Assembly (NCBI GenBank): GCA_037384065.1
Contig: JARROJ010000018.1
Span: forward strand, 1 to 64,000
DNA length: 64,000 nucleotides
DNA from: JABDPF01 sp037384065
Lineage (GTDB): Bacteria; Pseudomonadota; Gammaproteobacteria; Xanthomonadales; SZUA-36
Direction of reading: 5' to 3'
Notes under the pieces: generated by a model
Database searches by the model: none
Told to the model about the DNA's origin: nothing
What the model saw: only the letters and a program-made list of their open reading frames with translations
Shown: positions 41,411 through 51,052 of the stretch, one piece after another
How positions within the stretch are numbered: the first letter of the stretch is position 1
Layout: each line of letters starts with the position of its first letter
Made by a program: the position numbers and the translations under genes

Positions 41411-43585
41411 TCATTCCTTGAGCTGGTCCCACAGGTAACTGTAGATCAGCGCCTCGTTGCGCGCGGCCTGCGTGTAGTCCGACGCGCCCGCGTGGCCGCC
41501 GACGGTGTTTTCGAAATACAGCAGGTCGTGGCCCATGTCGCTCATCTTCGCGACCATCTTTCGAGCGTGCGCGGGATGCACCCGGTCGTCGCGGGTCGAC
41601 GTGGTGAAAAAGGCTTTGGGGTAGTCCACATCCGCTTTGACGTTCTGGTACGGCGAGTACGCGCTGATAAAGCTCCAGTCGTCGGTGTCGGGGTTACCGT
41701 ACTCGGCCATCCACGACGCGCCCGCGAGCAGCTTGTTGAAACGCTTCATGTCGAGCAACGGCACCTGCACCACGACGGCGCCCCACAGATCCGGGCGCTG
41801 CGTCAGCATGACGCCGGTCAGCAGACCGCCGTTGGAGCCGCCGCGGATGCCGAGGTGCTGCGGGCGGGTCACCTTCCGTTCGATCAGGTCCTCCGCCACG
41901 GCGATGAAGTCATCGTAGGCGCGCTGGCGGTTCTCTTTCAGCGCCGCCTGGTGCCAGGCGGGACCGTACTCGCCGCCGCCGCGGATGTTGGCGACCACGT
42001 AGGCGCCGCCCCGGGCCAGCCAGGCATGACCGACCGTGGCGCTGTAGCTCGGCGTGCGACTGATCTGGAAGCCGCCGTAGCCGGAGATCAGCGTCGGGGT
42101 GTTGCCGTCGGCTTCGAAGCCCCTGGGAAGAACCAGGAAATAAGGCACACGGGTGCCATCGACGCTGACCGCGAAATACTGCTGCACGGTCATGCCGTCG
42201 GCATTGAAAAACGCCGGCAGCGCGTCGACCGCGCGGGCGTCCATGCCGCCCGCCTGGCTGGCGAACAGCGTGTCTGGGCGCAGGAAACTCTCGAACTGGA
42301 AGAACAGCAGGTTGGACTCATCCGCGGCCGAGACGATACCGATCGTGCCGTTCGCCTCGACCGGCACCTCCTCCGTCTGCCAGCCATCGTCCGTGCGTGA
42401 CAGGCGCTGCATGCGCCCGACCACGTTGTCCATCAGGTTGAGGACGACGTAATCCTTCGTCGAGGCGACGCCGCCGCGCTTGAGCGCGACGCCCTCGCGC
42501 GGCTCGAACAGCACGTCGAACCCGCGGTCGCCCTGCATGAACGTCGCAAAATCGATCGCCAGCAGAGCACCCTGCGGGTAGGTGACGTCCGCCGGCTGCC
42601 AGGCCGTGCGCAGGCTGACCAGCATCTGCCCCTGGAAAATGCCCTCGAACCGGGCGTCCTCCGGTATCGCGATGCGGTTCATCGGCCCTTCCTCGGTAAT
42701 CAACCAGATCTTCTGCGTGAAGAAATCGGGCGCCCGGGAGGCCAGATCGTAGGGTGTGTCGCCGTCCCAGATGCGGAACACGCCCGCCGCCACGTCGGTC
42801 TGCTCGCCGGCGAATACCTCCGGCGCCTCGTCGAGGAGCGTGCCGCGCTGCCAGAGGCGCGCCGTGCGCGGGTAGCCGGAATCGGTCAGGCTGCCGGGGC
42901 CGAAATCGCTGCCGACGTACAGCGTATCGGCGTCCTTCCAGCTCAAACGCGACTTCGCTTCGGGCAGCTGGAATCCGTTTTCGACGAAGGTGCGCGTGGC
43001 GACGTCGAATTCGCGCACCACGGTCGCGTCGGCGCCGCCGCGCGACAGGTTCAACAGGCAGTGGCGGTACTCGGGGCGCAGGCAGGACGAACCCTTCCAG
43101 ACCCAGTCTTCGCCCTCGGTCTCGGCCAGTGCGTCGACATCGAGCAGGATTTCCCAGTCCGACCCGCCGGCGAGGTAGGTATCGACCGGCATGCGGCGCC
43201 ACAGCCCCCGCACATGCTCGGCATCGCGCCAGAAGTTGTAGACGTACGCGCCGCGAATGGCCGGCATCGGGATGCGCTCGTCGGAGTTGTAGATCTCCAG
43301 GTTGCGCTCGTACAGCGGCTCGAACGTCGGCAGGGCCTCGAGGTAGCCGAGCGACACGTCGTTCTGGTCTTCGACCCAGGCCAGGGCCCGGTCACCCTCG
43401 ACCTCCTCGAGCCACAGGTAGGGGTCCTCCGGCGCCGCGGCATCGGAAGTCGGCGCTTCCTCGACGACCGCGGCCGTCACCGCCGGCGCGGCGGCTTCCG
43501 GTTCCGTGGTTGGCGCCTGCCCGTCGCAGGCCGCCAGGAAAAGCAGTAAAAATGGGGTTGCCAATGCGTATCTGATCACGTCCAT
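41411..43585 (-). CDS. Prolyl oligopeptidase (S9A) lipoprotein
   Basis: 724 residues. Lipoprotein signal LLLFLAAC (Cys20), then an Ala/Pro/Thr-rich linker to ~residue 50, an N-terminal helix and seven-bladed propeller (PYLWLEEVEGDRALAWVEDQ onward), and a C-terminal alpha/beta-hydrolase with Ser584 (RGGSNGGLL), Asp667 (RDDRVHP) and His698 (GGHAGA). NIRGGGEYGPAWHQAALKE is an S9A landmark. It should cut short peptides after proline in the periplasm or at the outer membrane. The lipid anchor is common in marine gammaproteobacterial members. It follows the fructosamine-kinase gene by 25 bases. Confidence 0.93.
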   Translation of the reverse strand: MDVIRYALATPFLLLFLAACDGQAPTTEPEAAAPAVTAAVVEEAPTSDAAAPEDPYLWLEEVEGDRALAWVEDQNDVSLGYLEALPTFEPLYERNLEIYNSDERIPMPAIRGAYVYNFWRDAEHVRGLWRRMPVDTYLAGGSDWEILLDVDALAETEGEDWVWKGSSCLRPEYRHCLLNLSRGGADATVVREFDVATRTFVENGFQLPEAKSRLSWKDADTLYVGSDFGPGSLTDSGYPRTARLWQRGTLLDEAPEVFAGEQTDVAAGVFRIWDGDTPYDLASRAPDFFTQKIWLITEEGPMNRIAIPEDARFEGIFQGQMLVSLRTAWQPADVTYPQGALLAIDFATFMQGDRGFDVLFEPREGVALKRGGVASTKDYVVLNLMDNVVGRMQRLSRTDDGWQTEEVPVEANGTIGIVSAADESNLLFFQFESFLRPDTLFASQAGGMDARAVDALPAFFNADGMTVQQYFAVSVDGTRVPYFLVLPRGFEADGNTPTLISGYGGFQISRTPSYSATVGHAWLARGGAYVVANIRGGGEYGPAWHQAALKENRQRAYDDFIAVAEDLIERKVTRPQHLGIRGGSNGGLLTGVMLTQRPDLWGAVVVQVPLLDMKRFNKLLAGASWMAEYGNPDTDDWSFISAYSPYQNVKADVDYPKAFFTTSTRDDRVHPAHARKMVAKMSDMGHDLLYFENTVGGHAGASDYTQAARNEALIYSYLWDQLKE

Positions 43586-43610
43586 TCCTCGTCTCTCTTG
43601 CGTCGGTTTG

Positions 43611-44498
43611 TCAGCGCGCGAAGCGGCGCAGAATGCGCTCGCTCTGCGCGTAATAGCCGCCCCCGAACAGGTTCAGGTGGTTCAGCAGGTGGTACAGCTG
43701 GTACAACGGCAACCGCTCCGCGTGACCGGGCGCCAGCGGCAATGCCTCCGCGTAGGCGGCGTAGAAAGCCGGCGCGAAGCCGCCGAACAACCGCGTCATG
43801 GCCAGGTCGGCTTCGCGGTGGCCATAATACACGGCCGGATCGATCAGGCAAGGCTCGCCCCGCTCGTCGGTGATGAAGTTGCCGCTCCACAGGTCCCCGT
43901 GCAGCAGCGACGGCGGTTCGGGCGCCGCCGCCAGCAGCTCCACCACGACGCGCTCGGCGCGATCCAGGAGGTGCGCCAGTGCATTGCCGTGTCCGTTTTG
44001 CGCCGCGAGCCGGACCTGGAAACGCAGCCGGCGCTCGAGGAAGAATTCCGGCCAGTCGGCGCCGTCGCCCGGGGCGTCCGGGAAATTGTTCCAGTCCGCA
44101 CCCAGCGGCGCGTTGGGTTGCGGCGACGCGCCGATGGTGTTGTCGGCCGCGAACCCGCAGGCGCGGCCGCGGTATTCGTGAAGGCGCGCGAACCGGCGGC
44201 CGAAGGTCTCGAAAAACGCTTCGCGCGCCGGCGCTGACTCGATGCGTTCCAGCACCAGCGCATCGCCGTCGACCGCCAGCACGCGCGGCACACGGATCGC
44301 ATCGGCTGCGGCCAGCTCCTGCAACCCCGCCGCTTCCTCGCGAAACGCACCGGCGCCTGACTTGACGAACACCGAACTGCCGTCGGCGAACCCGACGATG
44401 CGCGCGTCGGCGATGCAGCCGCCGGTCACACCCTGCAGCGCGACGGGCGCGCCGCGGCCCAGCGTGTCCAGCAACGACGGGTAATCCGGCACCGTCAC
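43611..44498 (-). CDS. Fructosamine kinase family protein
   Basis: 295 residues; GTG start at 44498 overlaps the stop of the phosphatase gene (GTGA, 44495-44498). Kinase-fold motifs are LLHGDLWSGNFITDE (catalytic Asp and Asn) and CLIDPAVYYGHREADLAMT (metal Asp and the family-specific YYGHREAD). The C-terminal LYQLYHLLNHLNLFGGGY is also diagnostic. These enzymes phosphorylate ketosamines such as ribulosamines or fructosamines on glycated proteins, starting their repair. Coupling with a low-molecular-weight protein phosphatase gene is a recurrent bacterial arrangement. Confidence 0.93.
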   Translation of the reverse strand: MTVPDYPSLLDTLGRGAPVALQGVTGGCIADARIVGFADGSSVFVKSGAGAFREEAAGLQELAAADAIRVPRVLAVDGDALVLERIESAPAREAFFETFGRRFARLHEYRGRACGFAADNTIGASPQPNAPLGADWNNFPDAPGDGADWPEFFLERRLRFQVRLAAQNGHGNALAHLLDRAERVVVELLAAAPEPPSLLHGDLWSGNFITDERGEPCLIDPAVYYGHREADLAMTRLFGGFAPAFYAAYAEALPLAPGHAERLPLYQLYHLLNHLNLFGGGYYAQSERILRRFAR

Positions 44499-44968
44499 TC
44501 CGTGCGCGCGTAACGGCGCATGAGGCCGGCGCAGGCGTCTTCGAGGATGTCCAGCACGTGCTCGAAGCCGGCCGGTCCGCCGTAGTAGGGATCCGGCACT
44601 TCCGTTGCATCGACCGTCGTGCAGAAGTCGACCATGCGCACGACTTCGGCGCCTTCACCCGGATGCCCGGCGAGAATGTCGCGGTAGTTGTCGTCGTCCA
44701 TGGCGACGATCAACTGGAATCGCGTGTAGTCGTCGTCAGCCAAACGCCGGGCCCGGCTGTCGAGCCGGTAGCCGCGCCGCGAAGCCGCAGCCCGCATGCG
44801 GCTGTCCGCCGGATTGCCCTGGTGGTAACCAATCGTCCCGGCCGAATCGATCTCGAATTCGTGCGCGCGCCCGGCGTCCGCAACGACCTTGCGGAAGACA
44901 CCCTCGGCGGCGGGCGAGCGGCAGATATTGCCCATGCAGACGAAAAGCAGCGAATGTTTACCGTTCAT
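44495..44968 (-). CDS. Low-molecular-weight protein-tyrosine phosphatase
   Basis: 157 residues from the ATG at 44968 (preceded by AAAGGGA); a 22-codon longer frame lacks homology. P-loop LFVCMGNICRSPAAEG provides the nucleophile Cys and Arg; the general acid Asp is in VPDPYYGG. IDSAGTIGYHQGNPAD and YDLDSRARR-like segments complete the fold. It could act on phosphotyrosine proteins or, given its coupling with fructosamine kinase, on small phosphorylated sugars or amines. That link is inference from gene fusions and neighbourhoods. Confidence 0.93.
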   Translation of the reverse strand: MNGKHSLLFVCMGNICRSPAAEGVFRKVVADAGRAHEFEIDSAGTIGYHQGNPADSRMRAAASRRGYRLDSRARRLADDDYTRFQLIVAMDDDNYRDILAGHPGEGAEVVRMVDFCTTVDATEVPDPYYGGPAGFEHVLDILEDACAGLMRRYARTE

Positions 44969-45144
44969 CCGTATGTCATTCCCTTTCCAAAGACTCTTCC
45001 TGTTAATCCGGGCCAAGGCATCCGATTTCAACACGTGCGCGGCGTTTTACCGTTTACGCGTCAAGCGCGGGCGGTTATTCGGATGTCCCGGCCAACATGT
45101 GCTCTCGTCTCGCCAGTTTCCGGCGGCACCGGCGTATAGGAAGA

Positions 45145-45912
45145 CTACAGAAACTGCTCGTCCAGGATGCGCTGTTCCAGCGAGTGGTCGGGGTCGAACA
45201 TCAGCTTGAGCGTGATGTCCTTTTTCTCGTAGACCTCGACGCTCACCACGTTGCGGATTTCCTGCGCGTCGGCGGTGGCGCTGACGGGACGCTTGTAGTG
45301 ATCGAGGACCTCGAAACGGATGCGTACGCTGGACGGCAGCACGGCGCCGCGCCAGCGGCGCGGACGGAACGGCGAAATCGGCGTCAGCGCGACGGCATCG
45401 GTGCCGAGCGGCAGGATGGGGCCCTGGGCGGAGAGGTTATAGGCCGAACTGCCGGCCGCGGTCGCCACCAGCACGCCGTCGCAGACGAGTTCCTCTACCT
45501 TGACCTGGCCGTTGACGAGAATCCGGATGTGCGCGGCCTGGTTCAGTTGCCGCAGCAGGGAGACCTCGTTGATGGCCAGCGCGGTCGACTCGCTGCCGGC
45601 CTCGGTCATGGCCTCCATGCACAGGGGGTTGAGTTCGACCGTATTGGCCTCGTTCAGGCGCTGTTGCAGACCGTCCTCGTGGTAGCGGTTCATCAGGAAG
45701 CCGACGTTGCCGAGCTTCATGCCGTAGACCGGCAGGCGGGTCGGCAGGAAGCGGTGCAGCGTGCGCAACATGAAGCCGTCGCCGCCCAGCGCGACGATCA
45801 CGTCGGCCTCCTCGAGCGGCGAGTCGCCGTAACGTTCCGCCAGCGACGTCAGCGCCGCCTCGGCGCCGTCCACCTGGCTGGCGACGAAATGGATTTTGAA
45901 CTCGCTGCTCAC
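45145..45912 (-). CDS. nadK: NAD kinase, short type
   Basis: 255 residues. The GGDG motif (residues 43-46, VIVALGGDGFMLRT) binds ATP/NAD. YGMKLGNVGFLMN, INEVSLLRQLNQAA (NE/D motif), VCDGVLVATAAGSSAYNLSA and PLGTDAVALTPISPFRPRRW follow family order. The protein is shorter than E. coli NadK (292) and of the type found in alphaproteobacteria and some xanthomonad-like gammaproteobacteria. It makes NADP. It lies 10 bases after the NAD-glutamate dehydrogenase gene, hence probably co-transcribed. The 176 bases on to the phosphatase gene show no gene. Confidence 0.94.
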   Translation of the reverse strand: MSSEFKIHFVASQVDGAEAALTSLAERYGDSPLEEADVIVALGGDGFMLRTLHRFLPTRLPVYGMKLGNVGFLMNRYHEDGLQQRLNEANTVELNPLCMEAMTEAGSESTALAINEVSLLRQLNQAAHIRILVNGQVKVEELVCDGVLVATAAGSSAYNLSAQGPILPLGTDAVALTPISPFRPRRWRGAVLPSSVRIRFEVLDHYKRPVSATADAQEIRNVVSVEVYEKKDITLKLMFDPDHSLEQRILDEQFL

Positions 45913-45922
45913 CTTCGCGTCC

Positions 45923-48900
45923 CTACCCCGCCGCGTCCCCGTTCAACTGGCCCAGCGCCCGTACGGCGACCGCGAGTGTAGCGTAATCCATCTCGGCCTG
46001 CTTTTTCATCGCGGCGAGCATGCGCGACAGGCGGTCGACCTCCGCTCCGCGCTCCTGCGCCCAGGCGCCGACCGGATCCTTCTTCCGACCATGCGCCTGC
46101 AACACGTGCTCGACGATGGCGTTGTGATGCGCGAACAACTCGTCGCGCAGGTTGGCGCGTGACATCGCGTGCCACTGGCCGCCGACCTTCAACGATTCGA
46201 CCTGCCCGCGCAGCCAGTTCAGCTCCAGGCGCTCGCCGAGCCCGAAGAACACGCCGGCCACCCGCTGCACGTCGGCACGGCGGCGGGCGGCGATCTCGAC
46301 CACCTCGAGCGCGGAGAACAGGTGCGGCAACAGCGCGGTGCGTCGCGCCAGCACGCGCGGCATGCCGCCCTCGATCAGCGGCGACATGCGCTGCTCCAGC
46401 GCCTCGCGTTCGGCCGGGTTGAGCGCCTTGCGCACGGTGTCCTCGAGTTCCGCCACGCCCGGCGCCAATCGCTTGACCATGCGACCGATATCCAGATTGC
46501 GGCCCTGCAGGTTGAGCAACCACCGGGTCGCGTGACGCAGCAGCGACCACATCTCGACCATCGCCGCCAGCTGCAGGCGGCTGTCGACGCGGTTGTCGAG
46601 CCGTTCGACGCGGGCCCAGAAATCACGCGCCTCGAACACCTCGCGGGCGATGCTGTAGGCCCGCGCGATGTCGCCGGCGGTGGCGCCGGTGTCCTCGCGC
46701 ATGCGCAGGACGAACGAGGCCCCCATGCGATTGACCAGGCTGTTGGTGACCTGGGTCGCGATGATTTCGCGCTTCAGGCGATGCGTTGCTACGTATCCGG
46801 CGTAGTTTTCGCGGATCGGTTGCGGGAAGTAGTTGACCGCCTCTTCGGACAGCCAGGCGTCCTCGGGCACATCCGACTGCAGCAATTCCTGGTACAGCGT
46901 GATCTTGCCGTAGGACAGCAGCACGGCCAGCTCGGGCCGGCACAGGCCCTCGCCGCGCTTGGCGCGCGCCTCGAGTTCGTCATCGTCCGGCAGGAACTCC
47001 AGCCCCCGGTCCAGCGCGCCGCTGTCCTCCAGCACGTCGATGAAGTGTTTCATCGAGCCGAGCCGTTCGCTGGAAAAACGCGCCATCAGCGAGATCGCCT
47101 GGGTCTGCAGGTAGGTGTTGCGCAGCACCTGCTGCGCGACCTCGTCGGTCATTTCCGCCAGCACGGCCCTGCGCCGGTCGGCATCCAGCTTGCCGGCGCG
47201 CACCGCCTGGTCGAGCAGGATCTTGATGTTGACCTCGTGGTCGGAGGTATCGACGCCCGCCGAGTTGTCGATGAAGTCCGCGTTCACGAACCCACCGCGG
47301 CGCGCGAACTCCACGCGGGCCAGCTGGGTCATGCCGAGGTTGCCGCCCTCGCCCACCGCCTTGCACCGCAGGTCAACGGCGTCGACCCGCAGGCTGTTGT
47401 TGGACAGGTCGCCGACATCGGCGTGCGTCTCGCTCGACGCCTTGACGTAGGTGCCGATACCGCCGTTCCACAACAGGTCGACGTCGGCCCTGAGCAGTTC
47501 GCGAATCAACGCATTCGGCGTCATTTCGACGGCCTCGACCCCCAGCCACTCGCGGACCTCGCGGCTCAGCGGAATCGTCTTCGCTGTGCGCGCGAAAACG
47601 CCGCCCCCTTTTGAAATCAGCTTCGGATCGTAATCCATCCAGGTCGAACCGGCCGTGCGGAACAGGCGGCGGCGTTCCTTCCACGAAGCGGCTTCGTCCG
47701 GTTCGGGATCGAGGAAGATGTGCAGGTGGTTGAAGGCGGCCAGCAGACGGGTGTGCTTCGAGAGCAGCATGCCGTTGCCGAACACGTCACCGCTCATGTC
47801 GCCGATGCCGACCACCGTGAACGGCTGTTTCTGGATGTCCTTGCCCATCTCGCGGAAGTGGCGCTTGACCGCCTCCCAGGCGCCGCGGGCCGTGATGCCC
47901 ATGCCCTTGTGGTCGTATCCGACCGAACCGCCGGACGCGAAGGCGTCGCCCAGCCAATGACCGTGCTCGGCGGCAACGCCGTTGGCGATGTCGGAGAACG
48001 TCGCGGTGCCCTTGTCGGCCGCCACGACCAGGTAGGGATCGTCACCGTCGAGCCGCACGACGTCCCGCGGCGGCACGACTTTATCCTCATCCAGATTATC
48101 GGTAATATCCAATAAGCCATTGATAAATTTCTTATAACAACTCACACCCTCGGCAAGGAACGCTTCGCGGCCACCCTCGGCCGGCGGCTGCTTGACGACG
48201 AAACCGCCCTTGGCGCCCACCGGCACGATCATCGTGTTCTTGACGTTCTGCGCCTTCATCAGGCCCAGCACCTCGGTGCGAAAATCCTCTTTGCGGTCCG
48301 ACCAGCGCAGGCCGCCGCGGGCGATCGCGCCACCGCGCAGGTGCACGCCTTCGAACCGCGCCGAGTACACCCAGATCTCGCGGTAGGGGCGCGGCCGCGG
48401 CAGTTCCGGCAGGGCCTGGGAATCGATCTTGAAAGCGATGTAGTCGCGCGGCGCGCCGTCGGCGTCGAGCTGGTAGAAACTGGTGCGAAGCGTCGCCTCG
48501 ATCACTTCGTAGAAGGCGTGCAGGATACGATCCTCGTCAAGACTGGTGACGAACTGCAGACCGCGCCGGAACGCCTTGCGCGCGGCGGCGACCTGCTGCT
48601 CGCGGCTGCCGGTCCGGGCGGCGATCAACTCCTGCAGGTACTCGCCCAGCACCGGGTCCGAGGCGCAGTCGTCCGCGAAGATCGCGGTCAGCAACTCCCT
48701 CAGACCATTCTGTGCCCGCTCGCGCCGGGCCTTCGATTCGCCGTCGCGGGCCGGGTCGAACTTCGCCTCGAACAGTTCGACCAGGATGCGCGACATGCCC
48801 GGGTGACGCGAGACCGAGTCCGCCATGTAGGTGGCCGAGAACGGGATGTTGGCCTGCTGCAGGTACTTGCAATAGGCGCGCAGCGTCTTGACCTGGCGCC

Positions 48901-50878
48901 AGTCCATGTGGGAGCCGATGACCAGGCGGTTGAACCCGTCGTTGTCGCACTCCCCCGCCAGGACACGGCGGAATGCTTCCTCGACCAGCCCCCGCACCGC
49001 GTCGAGGTCCACCTCGCCACCACGTTCCGGCACCATGTCGAAATCCTGGATCCACAGCGATTCGGCGTCGCCCAGGCGCAACTCGTACGGCCGCTCGTTG
49101 ACGATGTGCAGGCCGAGGTTTTCCAGGATCGGCAGCACGTGCGAGAGCGGCAGCGGCCGGTCCTTGCGGAACAGCTTGAAGCGGACGATGCCGCCGCGCC
49201 GCGTGCGCGGGCGATACAGGCTGATGCGCAATTGCTCGCCGGCATCGACCGCGGCCGCGTTGACGACGTCGAACGAGGCGACCCAGGGCGAGACATCCTC
49301 CTTGTAGGCCTCCGGAAACGCGCGTCCGAACCGCGCGCAATATTCCAGGCCGGCTTCCTCGCCGTGCTTGTCGATCATGATCTCGCGCAACTCGTCGCGC
49401 CAGGAGCGCACCGCCGCCTCGATGCGGCGTTCCAGGTCGGCCACGTCGAAATCAATTTCCTCGTTGCTGCGCGGACGCACCAGCACCTGCAATCGCGCCA
49501 GGCGGGATTCCGACACGCTCACGTTGTAATCCAGCCGTTCGCCCCGCAGCGCCTGCGACAGGATCTGCTGGACCCGTTCGCGGTTCTCGGTGTTGAACTG
49601 CTCGCGCGGCAGGTAGACCAGGCAGGAATAGAAGCGGCCGTAGCGTTCCCGGCGGATGAACAGACGCACGAGCTTGCGCTCCTGCAGGTCCAGCACGCCT
49701 TCGGCCATGTCGCGCAGCTCGGCGGAGCTCGCCTGGAACAACTCGTCACGCGGCAGGGTCTGCAGGATGTGCACCATCGATTTCCAGGCGTGGCTGCCCT
49801 CCACCAGGCCCGAGCCGCGCATGATGTTGCGGGCGCGGACGCGCACCATCGGCGTCTGCATCGCGTCCTCGAAGTAAGCGGTGGACGTGAACAGGCCGAG
49901 GAACCGGCGCTCGCCGACGGTTCTGCCGTCCGCGTCGATTTTCAGTACGCCGATGTAATCCAGGTAACCGGCGCGATGCACGGTCGACCGTGCATTGGAC
50001 TTGGTGATGATGAGCGGCCGCTTCTGGCTCGGGCGCTGCGCCGCCGGCGCCAGGCCGGACACCGGCCGCGACGCCTCGCCGCGCGTCTCGTCCCGCAGGA
50101 TTCCGATGCCGGAACCCGCGACCCGCTCCAGCCGCTGCTTCGCGCCCTTGCCGGTAATGCGGTAGTCGCGCACACCCAGGAAGATGAAGTGGTCGTCCAG
50201 CAGCCAGCGCATGAAGGCCCGGCACTCGCGCATCCATTCCTTCTTCACCCCCGGCGCCCAGTCCGGCATGCGCTCGACGGCGTCGGCGACGCTGCGCTCC
50301 ATCGACTTCCAGTCGTCGACCGCGGCGCGCACGTCGCGCATCGCGGCCACCAGGCGCTGCTCGATCCGGGCCAGGGTGTCCGGGTCGGTGGTGCGGTCGA
50401 TCTGCAGATGGATCACGGACTCCCGCAATCCGGCCGCCGCGGACTTGTCGAGGACGTCGCCCAGGCGACCCTTGCGATCCCGCTCGACCCGGATCACGGG
50501 ATGGATGATCAGGTGGATGCCGATCTCGAGTTCCGACAGGGCCAACACCGCCGAGTCGACCAGGAACGGACGATCGTCGTTGACCAGTTCGACCAGCGTG
50601 TGCGGCGATTCCCAGCCGTCATGCCCGGCCGTCGGATTGAACACGCGCAACAGCATTTCGCCCGGCGCGCGGCGTTGCAGGAAATCCAGCTGACCGGCCA
50701 CCATCGCGGCCCATGTCGCCGGCTCCACGCGCTCCAGTTCGGCGACCGGAACCCGGCGGAAGTACTGCTCCAGGTAAACGCGCCCCGGCTTTTTGCGACC
50801 CGCGGTCAGCCGCCGGTCGAGTTCGGCTCCAATACGCTCGAGCACCTTCTGTTTCTGCGGATCCACCGGTTGGGTCAT
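45923..50878 (-). CDS. gdhB: NAD-specific glutamate dehydrogenase, large (L_1650 type)
   Basis: 1651 residues from ATG 50878. It matches the 180-kDa GDH family of Pseudomonas and Streptomyces: a long N-terminal regulatory region with ACT-like segments (LERIGAELDRRL ... LVNDDRPFLVDSAVLALSEL), then the catalytic core (~700-1250) with LRGGAIARGGLRWSDRKEDFRTE split, the substrate Lys in IVPVGAKGGFVVKQP, the Rossmann part TVVGIGDMSGDVFGNGML, and a long C-terminal helical domain. It converts glutamate to 2-oxoglutarate for catabolism, producing NADH. Codons for SCYKKFINGLLDITDNLDED (48080-48142) are abruptly AT-rich. nadK follows by 10 bases. Confidence 0.95.
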   Translation of the reverse strand: MTQPVDPQKQKVLERIGAELDRRLTAGRKKPGRVYLEQYFRRVPVAELERVEPATWAAMVAGQLDFLQRRAPGEMLLRVFNPTAGHDGWESPHTLVELVNDDRPFLVDSAVLALSELEIGIHLIIHPVIRVERDRKGRLGDVLDKSAAAGLRESVIHLQIDRTTDPDTLARIEQRLVAAMRDVRAAVDDWKSMERSVADAVERMPDWAPGVKKEWMRECRAFMRWLLDDHFIFLGVRDYRITGKGAKQRLERVAGSGIGILRDETRGEASRPVSGLAPAAQRPSQKRPLIITKSNARSTVHRAGYLDYIGVLKIDADGRTVGERRFLGLFTSTAYFEDAMQTPMVRVRARNIMRGSGLVEGSHAWKSMVHILQTLPRDELFQASSAELRDMAEGVLDLQERKLVRLFIRRERYGRFYSCLVYLPREQFNTENRERVQQILSQALRGERLDYNVSVSESRLARLQVLVRPRSNEEIDFDVADLERRIEAAVRSWRDELREIMIDKHGEEAGLEYCARFGRAFPEAYKEDVSPWVASFDVVNAAAVDAGEQLRISLYRPRTRRGGIVRFKLFRKDRPLPLSHVLPILENLGLHIVNERPYELRLGDAESLWIQDFDMVPERGGEVDLDAVRGLVEEAFRRVLAGECDNDGFNRLVIGSHMDWRQVKTLRAYCKYLQQANIPFSATYMADSVSRHPGMSRILVELFEAKFDPARDGESKARRERAQNGLRELLTAIFADDCASDPVLGEYLQELIAARTGSREQQVAAARKAFRRGLQFVTSLDEDRILHAFYEVIEATLRTSFYQLDADGAPRDYIAFKIDSQALPELPRPRPYREIWVYSARFEGVHLRGGAIARGGLRWSDRKEDFRTEVLGLMKAQNVKNTMIVPVGAKGGFVVKQPPAEGGREAFLAEGVSCYKKFINGLLDITDNLDEDKVVPPRDVVRLDGDDPYLVVAADKGTATFSDIANGVAAEHGHWLGDAFASGGSVGYDHKGMGITARGAWEAVKRHFREMGKDIQKQPFTVVGIGDMSGDVFGNGMLLSKHTRLLAAFNHLHIFLDPEPDEAASWKERRRLFRTAGSTWMDYDPKLISKGGGVFARTAKTIPLSREVREWLGVEAVEMTPNALIRELLRADVDLLWNGGIGTYVKASSETHADVGDLSNNSLRVDAVDLRCKAVGEGGNLGMTQLARVEFARRGGFVNADFIDNSAGVDTSDHEVNIKILLDQAVRAGKLDADRRRAVLAEMTDEVAQQVLRNTYLQTQAISLMARFSSERLGSMKHFIDVLEDSGALDRGLEFLPDDDELEARAKRGEGLCRPELAVLLSYGKITLYQELLQSDVPEDAWLSEEAVNYFPQPIRENYAGYVATHRLKREIIATQVTNSLVNRMGASFVLRMREDTGATAGDIARAYSIAREVFEARDFWARVERLDNRVDSRLQLAAMVEMWSLLRHATRWLLNLQGRNLDIGRMVKRLAPGVAELEDTVRKALNPAEREALEQRMSPLIEGGMPRVLARRTALLPHLFSALEVVEIAARRRADVQRVAGVFFGLGERLELNWLRGQVESLKVGGQWHAMSRANLRDELFAHHNAIVEHVLQAHGRKKDPVGAWAQERGAEVDRLSRMLAAMKKQAEMDYATLAVAVRALGQLNGDAAG

Positions 50879-50922
50879 CGCCGTTCCATTCCGTTCACAC
50901 CGCCCGGGCGGCAAGGGGTGGA

Positions 50923-50928
50923 ATTATA
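50923..50928 (-). promoter_or_regulatory. Candidate -10 box of gdhB-nadK
   Basis: A perfect TATAAT on the minus strand would start transcription near 50916, giving a ~38-base leader to the gdhB ATG. No matching -35 is seen, so an activator may be needed. Confidence 0.4.
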
Positions 50929-51022
50929 CCGCCGGCGACCGATTCCTGCCCGGTGAATCGCACCCGGAGCGGCGCGCCCGGGACGTTCCTTGACCTGTGG
51001 GCGGGCAGTCGATAAGCTTTCG

Positions 51023-51052
51023 TATATCTCTTAATCAAGATAGAAAGATATA
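51023..51052. promoter_or_regulatory. Inverted-repeat operator at the start of the ArsR-methyltransferase gene
   Basis: TATATCT (51023-51029) and AGATATA (51046-51052) form a perfect 7-bp dyad with a 16-base centre; an extra AGATA half-site lies at 51038-51042. The element is AT-rich in GC-rich surroundings and overlaps the ATG at 51052, as expected for an autoregulatory ArsR-family operator. It could also control metH if co-transcribed. Confidence 0.55.

Noticed and set aside
48341..50956. An 871-codon open frame on the plus strand opposite gdhB
   Set aside because: It mirrors the GC-rich third positions of the true gene; the translation is Arg/Asp/Gln/Val-rich without motifs.
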